Positions 52,825 to 62,900 of a stretch of DNA of 64,000 bases are shown here, piece after piece. The translations under genes and the position numbers were made by a program. Numbering within the stretch: the stretch's first letter is position 1; every line of letters begins with the position of its first letter. Origin of the DNA: Takakia lepidozioides (taxonomy: Eukaryota > Streptophyta > Takakiopsida > Takakiales > Takakiaceae); assembly GCA_030704615.1 (NCBI GenBank), contig CM060732.1:78411053-78475052 (forward strand), read 5' to 3'. The notes beneath the pieces were generated by a model. It made no database searches. It saw nothing but the letters and a program-made list of their open reading frames with translations, and was not told the origin of the DNA.

Positions 52825-54323
52825 ACCTATGAGCAAAAGATGCGGAAGCATTCAACAGAATGCCTCAACGATCTTGATCACGTGGAATATAATGTTGGCA
52901 GGATTTACCAAGCATGGGTGTGGTAGGAATGCTTTTGAGACCTATGAGCAGATTATGTGCAAAGGGGTGAAGCCCAACCACATCAGATTTGTTTGTGTTT
53001 GCAATGCATGTGCAAGCCTAGCAGCCCTGGAAAAGGGCAAAGAGGTGCATGGTTGCATCGCCAAAGCTGGAATTGTACCAGATGTGATTATGAACAATAC
53101 CCTCGTAGACATGTATGCCAAATGTGGGAGCATCGAAAATGTGGAGGGACGAGATGTGGTTGCATTTCACGACGAGATTGTGAACGAGATTTGGTGTCAT
53201 GGAACGCCATGTTTGTAGGATATGCACAACAGGGGTGCGGGATGGAGGCCTGAGGGAAGGGGTGAAGCCCGACCACATCACGTTTGTGTGCATTTGCAAT
53301 GCGTGTGCAAGCCTGGCAGCCCTAGAAAAGGGCAAAGAGGTTCATGGTGACATCATCAAAGCTGGAATTGTACCAAATGTCATTCTGGACACTGCCCTGC
53401 TTCACTTGTATGCGAAATGTGACTGCAATGAGGATGCAAAGGGAGTATTTGACAATATGGCTGAATGAAATGTGGTGTCGTGGAATGCGATGATCGCAGG
53501 ATATGCCCAGCATGGTTGTCATAGGGAGGTCCAACAACTATTTGAAGGAATGTAAAAGAAAGGCTTGAAGCTGGACAGTATCACCTTTATATGTGTTCTC
53601 TCTCCCTGCAGCCACACTGACCTACTGAATGAAGGAAGATGCTACTTCGATTCCCTGAGTGAAGATCATGGTATCAATCTGACAGTAAAGCACTTTGGCT
53701 GCATGGTGGACCTTCTTGGACGTGCGGGACAACTGGATGAGGCAGTGGACCTGATTAATAAAATGCCAATCAATCCAGATGTTGTGGTGTGGAAGGCCTT
53801 GCTTGGTGCCTGCAGAATCCATGGCAATGTGGAGATGGCTGAATGTGTGGCAACATCTATCCTCAAGTGGGATGAACATGATGCCACGACTTATGTGGTG
53901 TTATATCAAACATCCATGTTGCAGCTGGCAGATGGGATGATATTGCAAAGGTGAGAAGAATGATGAAGGTCAGAGGGGTTAAAAAGGAGCCAGATGACAA
54001 GTTGCATCCCAGAATTAAGGAAATCCATGTTGAGCTGAGAAGATTGTCTGGGCAGATGAAGGAGGCGGGGTATGTGCCTGACACACGCTTTTTATTGCAT
54101 GATGTGGAGGAAAGGAATTTTCTCTTAGCCACCACAGTGAGAAGCTGGCCATTGGTTTTGGGCTGATCAACACGACTCATCAAGAATCTTCGAGTGTGTG
54201 GAGACTGCCACACCTCCACCAAATTCATCTCAAAGATTGTTGGCCAAGCAATTGTTGTATGGGACGCTAACTACTTTTCACCACTTTGAAGATGGGATTT
54301 GTTCTTGTGGTGATTACTGGTGA
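52825..54323 (+). pseudogene. PPR-E-DYW pseudogene, second array end
   Basis: After element C the array resumes with FNRMPQ, ITWNIMLAGFTKHGCGRN and two more P-L-S units. A complete E domain follows (MVDLLGRAGQLDEAVDLINKM, VVVWKALLGACRIHGN), then E+ and a DYW deaminase-like domain ([37 protein letters not shown]; ending CSCGDYW and TGA at 54321). The zinc-site HSE and CGDCH residues are present, but the frame changes at least twice inside the domain, and a TGA interrupts at 53466. DYW domains edit C to U in organelle transcripts. Confidence 0.88.
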
Positions 54324-54972
54324 AAGGATGTTTTCTTGGAAAGATGCTAGTGTCTTGCTTCATTCCTTGATCTGTGTAGCTACTCAGACCATCCACCATT
54401 TCCTGATAGTGGGGTCTACCCGGCATAGGTAGGAAGTCAGCCCACAATTGCACTTGACTGAAGGGGTGATTTTTGACTGATTCTGGTGCAGTGGATGGAA
54501 ATCAGAGTGCTGTCCTAATTCTGGTGGAGCTTCTCTAAAGCTTGAAGATGGAAGTGAATACGAATTTTAATGAGCTTGATGAGAGGGGCAGCCCTGTGCA
54601 CAAGTTTGTTCAGCATCTTAAATTTGGACATGTTTGTTGTTTCTCGTGGTGTGGCTTTGGATGGAGCCCTTGATGAACTTACATGATTATTGTCAAAAGC
54701 TAGCCTTAACCCACCAAGATCCAATCCCACGGTGGATGCTTGAAAGTTCATATAGCAAATGTAAGGGTATTTGGGTATGTTGTTATTGATTGATGTGGCT
54801 TGTGAAAATTGAATGTTGAAATGCAGATCCACCATTTTTCTTCCAGAAAAAAACAAAACACGGGACCTCTGCATGTAAACACCGTGGGGATGACCCACCC
54901 TTTTTTTGTGAAAAATTGAACTTAGTTCTTAGAATTCGTCGCTAGTAGTGTGGAGCAACGCGAAGCCCTAGT
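54324..54972 (+). repeat. 3' flank of the DYW pseudogene, duplicated at 62112-62751
   Basis: It is nearly identical to the sequence downstream of the third DYW end. Together with 53630-54323 it forms a segmental duplication of about 1.3 kb. No gene is evident in the flank itself. Confidence 0.88.
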
Positions 54973-55400
54973 TGAGTGAAGACAGTTTACAGCAGAGGAG
55001 CCCGATCCCACCGACCACGTGCAGGACATTGCCGCATTCGGAGTGTGCGGGAGGACGTGGAGCCAGCTATGTTGCCCATTTTTGTACATATATTCTAGCG
55101 ACGACCTAAGGTCGGAAGCTAGTTTAGCGTAGAGCAGGAATAGGGTGCCATAGTGCCACGTCATCGTCGCCATGTCATCATAGACACGTCATCGTCGTCG
55201 TCAATTTCTTTGGAACCTGCCCAGAATGCCCTCGCGAAATAGGCCAATAGAAATCGTCGCGCCAACGTTTTAGGAACTGCCCGCAATGCCCGGATCTTGA
55301 TCTTCTTGATCTTCTTGATCTTCTTGATCTGCGTTTTCCGCCATCGTTCACCTTGCAAGCACATGCATGGATAGCTGAAGGAGCAGGGATCGAGTGTGGG
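54973..55400 (-). pseudogene. Fragment of the dispersed unknown gene (copy 3)
   Basis: It matches 35300-35615: TMTWHYGTLFLLYAKLASDL, the RALRAVP.TLARRFLLAYFAR region and the start MAENAD. A 9-bp unit (GATCTTCTT, 55297-55330) has expanded three- to fourfold near the start codon, coding repeated KIK/DQE residues. The LANGGP part is deleted. Confidence 0.7.
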
Positions 55401-55599
55401 TCCAGATTCATAGATCGATCCGACATTATCTTACTACAGACACAAGCAGCACACACAACATGTTATTGCCAGGTTGTGTTTCAATCTCTGCCTCCTATTA
55501 GTACCATGATTTGGTATTCTTCCTGATGTTTACAAGGTTCTTGCGAGAGTCAGCTTGGTCTTGCCAGGCCGTGTTTCAATCTCTGCCTGCTTAGAGATC

Positions 55600-55960
55600 C
55601 ACGCTGACCTTGTTAAAACTGGATTAGCGCTTACTGGAGTCTGCCCTTGCTGACATGTATGCTGAATGTGGGAGCATGAACTATGCATGTCAAGTTTCAA
55701 CAATATGGCAAAACGAAATATTGTCCCTCGGAGTTCAGTGATAGCAGGATGTGCTCTGCATGGGTGCAGCAGAAAAGTTTTTGAGACCTACGAGCAAATG
55801 CAACATGAAGGGGTAAGGTCGAACAGGGTCACGTCCATTTGTGTTCTCAATGCATGTGCCAAATTTGGAGCCCTGGAAAAGGACAAGCGGGTCCCTGCTG
55901 ACTTTAGGAAAACTGTTGCACATTATATTAGCTTGGACACAATCAAGGCAAAAAGGTGAA
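55600..55960 (+). pseudogene. Diverged PPR unit
   Basis: One unit (ADMYAECGSMN-like, NMAKRNIVPRSSVIAGCALHG, KVFETYEQMQHEGVRSNRVTS, LNACAKFGALEKDK) is clearly less similar to the rest than the homogenised copies, so it is an older relative. The flank ends near 55960 without an E domain. Confidence 0.75.
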
Positions 55961-56059
55961 TGCCTGTTGGAAGCATAAGAAAGTCAGCATAGGAACTAGT
56001 GTGATAAGTCTAGGCTGTATGAGTATCCTTGCTTATAGCTGCATCCATGAGGTGAAATC

Positions 56060-56159
56060 ATGGAAGCTTCGGACGCAGTCCTTGTGGCATTTGCAAAAAG
56101 TGGACAAGTGAGTCGAAATGCTGCTTGTCCATGCGGCTCTAGAAAGAAGTACAAGAGGT
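56060..56159 (+). CDS. Exon with a SEC-C zinc-binding motif (N-terminal part)
   Basis: The ATG at 56060 opens MEASDAVLVAFAKSGQ, then VSRNAACPCGSRKKYKR, the first half of a SEC-C motif (CPCGSxKKYKxCC). A splice donor (AGAG then GTGGGT) follows exactly where the CC(G/H) half should continue. The second half is not identified nearby. SEC-C motifs bind zinc, as in SecA C-termini and many small plant proteins. It may be the first exon of a real gene or another trapped exon. Confidence 0.5.
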
Positions 56160-56640
56160 GGGTTCTCGCTCTTTTCACAGCTCCTCTCATCTCTCTGCCC
56201 CATTCCAATGGGAGTGTTGTAAGGCGGAGAGAAGCAATGTTTCTGGCTGCTTTATCTCACATTCATACTTAAACAGATGGATTTTGTGGCTAGATGAGTC
56301 AAATTTCAAACTTAAAGCAAAGCAAGTAGTACTATCAAACATCATGTGGCCTGGCAATAAGCTGGTCGTGCGGCATCTATGGCTTGAACACTATCTTACA
56401 AGCAAAGTATGCTCCAAATATATTGCCTATCCTTTACTAGACCATGACTGGTAAAAATCTGGGGAGTTCTGTTGCAGGTGTTGTAGGAAGTCATAAGCTT
56501 GGACTTGAAACAGGGAAGTCATGTTGCATAAGCACGCACTTATGAAGAGTTTGTGCTCTGTTGTGAGGTCAGGTGGCCTCCTGCCGTTTTATCGTTATGG
56601 TCACCTACTTTCATTCCAAAGGGACTTTGACAGATGCAAC
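56160..56640. other. Intergenic; no supported gene
   Basis: Short frames here lack motifs. It could be intron of the SEC-C gene. Confidence 0.4.
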
Positions 56641-57930
56641 TGGGTCTTTACATCTTTACATCAGCACTTCCTCTGAGCAAATGATGTGCGAAGGGGTGAA
56701 GCCCAACCGCATAACGTTTGTTTGCATTGGCAATGCGTGTGCAAGCCTGGCAGCCCTGGAAAGGTGCAAAGAGGTGCATGGTGACATCGTCAAATCTGGA
56801 ACTGTACCCGATGTCATTCTGAACACTGCCCTGCTGGACATGTATGTCAAATGTGGGAGCATTGAGGATGGAAAGGGAGTGTTCGACAGTATGGCTGAAT
56901 GAGATGTGGTGTCGTGGAGTGCGATGATTGCAGGATATGCACAGCAAGTATGCGGGATGGAGGACTTGGAGACCTATGAGCAATTGATGTGCGAAGGGAT
57001 GAAGCCCGACCAACATCACGTTTGGGAGCTCTGGAAAAGGGGAAAGAGGTCCGTGGTGACATCGCCAAAGCTGTTATTGTACCTAATGTCATCCTGAACA
57101 CTGCCCTGGTGGACATGTATGCCAAATGTGGGTGCATTAAGGATACGAAGGGAGTTAATTTCAACACCATGGTTGAACGAGATGTGGTGTTGTGGAACGC
57201 GATGCTTGCAAGGGCGTGGGATGGAGGCTTTGGAGACCTATGAGCAAATGATGGGGGAAGGGGTGAAGCCACATCACGTTTGTGTGCGTTTGCAGTTCGT
57301 GTGCAAGCCTGGCAGCCCTGGAAAAGGGCAAAGAGGTGCATGGTTGCATCGCCAAAGCTGGAATTGTACCAGATGTGATCCTGAACAATACCCTCGTGGA
57401 CATGTATGCCAAATGTGGGTGCATCAAAGATGCGGATGAAGTGTTCAACAGTATGGCTGAACGAGATTTGGTATCATGGAATGCCATGCTTGCAGGATAT
57501 GCACAGCAGGGGCGCGGGATGGAGGCCTTGGAGACCTATGAGCAAATGATGGGTAAGGGGTGAAGCGTGACCACATCACGTTTGTGTGCATTTGCAATGC
57601 TTGTGCAAGCCTGGCAGCCCTGGAAAAGGGCAAAGGGTGCATGGTGACATCATCAAAGCTGAAATTGTACCAAGGTTGCAATGCGTGTGCAAACCTGGGA
57701 GCCCTGGAAAATGGTAAAGAGGTCCGTGGTGACATTGTCAAAGCTGGAATTGCACCAGATTCATCCTGAACACTGCCCTGATGGACATATGCCAAATGTG
57801 GGTGGATCGAGGATGTGAAGGGAGTTTTCAACACTGTGGTTGAAAGAAATGTGGTGTCGTGGAACGCTATGCACAGCAGGGTATGCACAGCAGGGGCACG
57901 GGATGGAGGCTTTGGAGACCTATTAGAGTG
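56641..57930 (+). pseudogene. Tandem PPR units, block 5
   Basis: About five ~300-bp P-L-S units of the array type, with TGA at 56900-56902, and partial units near 57010 and 57690. It ends abruptly in GACCTATTAG, followed by two pieces of the dispersed gene's upstream region (57940-58085). Confidence 0.85.
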
Positions 57931-58280
57931 TGTGTACAGAAGCATCCAAGAGGGCCAGATTTCAAGCACAAGATTACCTATGATTTTGTCAGTTAGCTCG
58001 TTAGCCCGGAGCAGGGATAGAGTGTGGGTCCAGATTCATCCAAGAGGCCAGATTTCAAGCACAAGAGTACTTGTGATTCCATGTGGATCGATAGCTACAA
58101 GAAACATGCATGGGTAGATGGTCAACTGGAAGCCGCAGAAGCAGTGGCACAATTGATAAAATCAGGCATTGCTAATCAAGGCACCTTCTTCAACACATTT
58201 CACCCAGTTTTTCCCTCACAACAAGAAAGCAGCCAAAAACAGGTAACAGGGATGAGGAGAAGCTGTGGAATGAATACTTT
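57931..58280. other. Insert between PPR blocks, with copies of the dispersed gene's upstream region
   Basis: CAAGAGGxCAGATTTCAAGCACAAGA occurs twice (57950 and 58040), and GAGTGTGGGTCCAGATTCATCC once, all related to 35630-35700. No gene is seen. Confidence 0.6.
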
Positions 58281-59735
58281 TCTGACCACATAACTTTTGT
58301 GTGCGTGTGCAAGCCTGGCAGCCCTGGAAAAGGGCAAAGAGGTCCATGGTTGCATCGTCAAAGCTGGAAATGTACCAAATGTAATTCTGAACAATACCCT
58401 TGTGGACATGTATGCCAAATGTGGAGGGAGTGTTCAACAATATGGCTGAATCTGCCTGTTTTGCCCTCTCATCAGACTCGGCCTTGAGATGCATATTGAA
58501 TTCTGTAAGTTAGCTTGTTGGGCGTATCTGTGGTGGGTAGGAGTGACTTTGACAAGTTACTGCCGATGTGGCAGCAGGAAAGTATCCAAAAACAGATAAC
58601 ATAGATGAGGAGAATCTTGTTGACGTTTGTTTGCATTTGCAATGCGTGTGCAAGTCTGGTAGCCCTGGAAAGGTGCAATGAGGTCCATGGTGACATCGTC
58701 AAAGCTGATTTGTACCAGATGTCATCCTGAACACAGCCTTGCTGGACATGTATGTCAAATGTGAGTGCATCGAGGATGCAAAGGGAGTTTTCGACAGTAT
58801 GGCTGAAAGAAATGTGGTGTCGTGGAGGGCGATGATTGCAAGATATGCACAGCAAGGGGCGGGATGGAGGCTTCGGAGACCTATGAGCAAATGATGGGGG
58901 AAGGGGTGAAGCCCGACCGCATAATGTTTGTTTGCATCTGCAATGCGTGTGCAAGCCTGGCAGCTCTGGAAAGGTGCAAAGTGGTCCATGGTGATATCGT
59001 CACATCTGGACTTGTACCCAATGTCATTCTGAACACTACCCTGCTGGACATGTATGTCAAATGTGAACTCGTGCATCAAGGATGCAAAGGGAGTTTTCGA
59101 CAGTATGGCTGAAGGAGATGTGGTGTCGTGGAGGGCGCTAATTGCAGAATATGCACAACAAGGGGCGCGGGATGGAGGCGTTGGAGACCTATGAGCAATT
59201 GATGTGCGAGGGGGTGAAGCCCAACCGCATAACGTTTGTGTGCATTTGTAATGCGTGTGCAAGCCTGACAACTTTGGAAAGGTGCAATGAGGTCCATGCA
59301 TGTGACATCGTCAAAGCTGGATTTGTACTAGATGTCATCCTTAACACTGCCTTGCTGGACATGTATGTCAAATGTGAGTGCATCGAGGATGCAAAGGGAG
59401 TGTTCGACAGTATGGCTGAATGAGATGTGGTGTTGTGGAGTGCGATGATTGCAGGATATGCACAGCAAGGATGCGGGATGGATTGGAGACCTATGAGCAA
59501 TTGATGTGCGAAGGGGTGAAGCCCAACCGCAACACATTTGTTTGTGTTTGCAATGCGTGTGCAAGCCTAGGAGCCCTGGAAAAGGGGGAAGAGGTCCATG
59601 GTGACATCGTCAAAGCTGGATTTGTACCAGATGTCATCCTGAACACTGCCCTGGTGGACATGTATGCCAAATGTGGGTGCATGGAGGATGCAAAAGGAGT
59701 GTTCGACAATATGGCTGAATGAGATGTGGTGTCGT
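58281..59735 (+). pseudogene. Tandem PPR units, block 6
   Basis: Five to six units, several with the variant words LVTFERC/ALERCKEVHGDIV and LLDMYVKCECIEDAK, which form a subfamily. A non-PPR gap separates the first unit from the rest (58450-58610). Stops include TGA at 59421-59423 and 59720-59722. Confidence 0.85.
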
Positions 59736-60075
59736 GGAATGCAATGATCGCAGGATATGCACAGCATGGTTGTCATAGGGAGGTCCTGCAACTATTTGAA
59801 GGAATGCAAAAGAACGGCTTGAAGCAGTATGTGTTCTCTCTACATGCAGCCACACTGGCCTTCTGAATGAAGGTAGACGCTACTTCGATTCCCTGAGTGA
59901 AGATCATGGTGTCACTCCGACAGTATAGCACTTTGGCTGCATGATGGACCTTCTTGGACGTGCGGGACAACTGGATGAGGCAGTGGACCTGATTAATAAA
60001 ATGCCAATCAATCGAGATGTTGTGGTGTGGAAGGCCTTGTTTAGTGCCTGCAGAATCCATGACAATGTAGAGATG
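59736..60075 (+). pseudogene. E-domain fragment inside the array
   Basis: An S unit ([12 protein letters not shown]) runs into E-domain sequence (MMDLLGRAGQLDEAVDLINKM; VVVWKALFSACRIHDNVEM). Instead of continuing to DYW it fuses at about 60075 to another PPR unit (HQVFNRMPQRCLIMWNIMLAGF). The upstream 200 bp are nearly identical to 61290-61500, so this is an earlier array end overrun by duplication. Confidence 0.8.
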
Positions 60076-61285
60076 GATGATCACCAAGTGTTCAACAGAA
60101 TGCCTCAACGATGTTTGATCATGTGGAACATAATGTTGGCAGGATTTACCAAGCACGGATGTGGTAGGAATGCTTTGGAGACCTATGAGCAAATGTTGCG
60201 CGAAAGGGTGAAGCCCAACCACATCATATTTGTTTGTGTTTACAATGCGTGTGCAAGCCGGGGAGCTCTGGAAAAGGGGAAAGAGGTCCATGGTGACATC
60301 GTCAAAGCTGGAATTGTACCAGATGTCATTCTGCAAACTGCTCTGGTGGACATGTATGCCAAATGTGGGTGCATTAAGGATGCGAAGGCAGTTTTCAACA
60401 CTATAGCTGAACGAGATGTGGTGCCATTGGACGCGATGCTTGCAGGGTATGCACAACAAAAACGTGGTATGGAGGCTTTGGAGACTTATGAACAAATGAT
60501 GGGAGAAGGGGTGAAGCCCGACCACATCACGTTTGGGTGCGTTTGCAATGCGTGTGCAAGCCTGGCAGCTTTGGAAAGGGGCAAAGAGGTCCATGGCCAC
60601 ATCTTCAGAGTTGGAATTGTATCAGATTTCATTCTGAACAATACCCTGGTGGACATGTTTGCAAAATGTAGGTGCATCTAGGATGCAATGGGAGTGTTCA
60701 ACACTATGGCTGAACAAGATGTGGCGTCGTGCAAGCCTGGCAGCCCTAGAGAAGGGCAAAGAGGTGCATGGGGATATCGTCAAAGCTGGAATTGTACCAA
60801 ATGTCATTCTAAACACTGCCCTGGCAGCTCTGGAAAAGGGGAAAGAGGTCCATGGCGACATCTTCAGAGCTGGAATTGTACCAGCTGTCATTCTAAACAA
60901 TACCCTGGTGGACATGTTTGCAAAATGTGGGTGTATCTAGGATGCAAAGGGAGTGTTCGACACTATGGCTGAACGAGGTGTGGTGTCGTGGAGTGCGGTG
61001 CTTGCAGGGTATGCACAGCAGGGACGTGGGATGGAGGCTTTGGAGACCTATGAGCAAATGATGTGCGGCGGGGTGAAGCCCGACCACATCACGTTTGTGT
61101 GCGTTTGCAGTGCGTGTGCAAGCCTGGCAGCCCTGGAAAAGGGCGAAGAGGTGCATGGCAACATCGTCACAGCTAGAATTGTAACAGATGTGATCCTGAA
61201 CTCTGCCCTGGTGGACATGTATGCCAAATGTGGGTGCATGGAGGATGCAAAGGGAGTGTTCGACAATATGGCTGAATGAGATGTG
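60076..61285 (+). pseudogene. Tandem PPR units, block 8
   Basis: Three full and two truncated units. At 60720-60850 two pieces (CKPGSPREGQRG region) are fused within a unit, as expected from slippage between near-identical repeats. ATC-TAG stops occur at about 60679 and 60938, and TGA at 61277-61279. The frame 59941-60681 (246 codons) is the longest open PPR stretch in the array. Confidence 0.85.
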
Positions 61286-62112
61286 GTGTCGTGGAATGCA
61301 ATGATCGCAGGATATGCACAGCATGGTTGTCATAGGGTGGTCCTGCAACTATTTGAAGGAATGCAAAAGAACGGCTTGAAGCAGTATGTGTTCTCTCTGC
61401 ATGCAGCCACACTGGCCTTCTGAATGAAGGTAGATGCTACTTCGATTCATGATTCAAGATCATGGTATCAATTCAATCTGACAGTAGAGCACTTTGGCTG
61501 CATGGTGGACCTTCTGGACGTGCGGGATAACTGGATGAGGCAGCGGACCTGATTATCAAAATGCCAATCAATCCAGATGTTGTGGTGTGGAAGGCCGTGC
61601 TTGGTGCCTACAGAATCCATGGCAATGTGGAGATGGCTGAATGTGTGGCAACATCTATCATCAAGTGGGATGAACAGGATGCCGTGATTTATGTGGTGCT
61701 ATATCAAATATCTATGCTGCAGCTGGCAGGTGGGATGATACTGCAAATGTGAGAAAAATGATGAAGGTCAGAGGGGTTAGAAAGGAGCCAGATGACAAGT
61801 TGCATCCCATAATTAAGTGCTGAGCTGAGAAGATGTCTGGGGAGAAGATGGAGGCGGGGTATGTGCCTGACACACGTTTTTTACTGCATGATGTGGAGGA
61901 AAGGAATTTTCTGTTTGCCACCACAGTGAGAAGTTGGCCATTGGTTTTGGGCTGATCAACACGACTCATCAAGAATCTTCGAGTGTGTGGAGACTGCCAC
62001 ACCTCTACCAAATTCATCTCAAAAATTGTTGGCCGAGCAATTGTTGTATGGGACGCTAACTACTTTCCACCACTTTGAAGATGGGATTTGTTCTTGTGGT
62101 GATTACTGGTGA
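61286..62112 (+). pseudogene. E-DYW pseudogene, third array end
   Basis: Same architecture as 53470-54323: an S unit, an E domain (INPDVVVWKAVLGAYRIHGN), E+ and a DYW domain ending CSCGDYW and TGA at 62110-62112. [10 protein letters not shown] and CGDCHTS are recognisable (one frame change between them). A short deletion near 61815 removes the EIHVELRR-like segment kept in the 53-kb copy. Confidence 0.85.
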
Positions 62113-62751
62113 AAGAATGTTTTCTTGGAAAGATGCTAGTGTCTTGCTTCATTCCTTGATCTGTGTAGCTACTCAGACCATCCACCATTTCTTGATAGTG
62201 GGGTCTACCCGGCATAGGTGGGAAGTCAACCCACAATTGCACTTGACTGAAGGGGTGATTTTTTACTGATTCTGGTGCTGTCCTAATTCTGGGTTTGGGT
62301 GGTGGAGCTTCTCCAAAACTTGAAGATGGAAGTGAATACAAATTTTAATGAGCTTGATGAGAGGGGCAGCCCTGTGCACAAGTTTGTTCAGCATCTTAAA
62401 TTTGGACATGTTTGTTTGTTTCTCGTGGTGTGGCTTTGGATGGAGCCCTTGATGAACTTGCATGAATATTGTCAAAAGCTAGCCTTAACCCACCAAGATC
62501 CAATCCCATGGTGGATGCTTGAAAGTTCATACAGTGAATGGAAGGGTATTTGGGTATGTTGTTATTGATTGATGTGGCTTGTGAAAATTGAATGTTGAAA
62601 TGCAGATCCACCATTTTTCTTCCAGAAAAAAACAAAACACAGGATCTCTGCATGTAACACCGTGGGGATGACCCACCCATTTTTTGTGAAAAATTGAACA
62701 TAGTTCTCATAATTCGTCGCTAGTAGTGCGGAGCAACGCGAAGCCCTAGTA
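62113..62751 (+). repeat. Duplicate of the DYW 3' flank (pair of 54324-54972)
   Basis: Closely matches 54324-54972, with a few substitutions and short indels. The match ends at CGAAGCCCTAGT, after which this copy runs into a short TATATATATG tract. Confidence 0.88.
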
Positions 62752-62815
62752 TATATATGGGTAAGTATAGTATAGTCTGTATAGATAGACTTTGTAGTGA
62801 CATGTTTGTAGCATG

Positions 62816-62900
62816 TGTATGTGTAGCTTAGTGGTAGAGATCTCTCATCTTAGCCAATCATCTTGGTGTACAATTCCTAACACCTCAACGTTTTTTTTTA
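62816..62900 (+). repeat. tRNA-like SINE fragment
   Basis: A box TAGCTTAGTGG (62824-62834) and a weak B box GTACAATTCC about 40 bp later, then a T-run at 62892-62899. It is too weak for a tRNA gene. Confidence 0.45.

Noticed and set aside
54973-55400. Independent gene at 55 kb
   Set aside because: It is a truncated copy of the 35-kb frame with an internal deletion and expanded 9-bp units.
36840-62112. A functional DYW-type editing factor gene
   Set aside because: No stretch joins PPR, E, E+ and DYW in one frame even allowing simple introns. Stops and frameshifts occur in almost every module.
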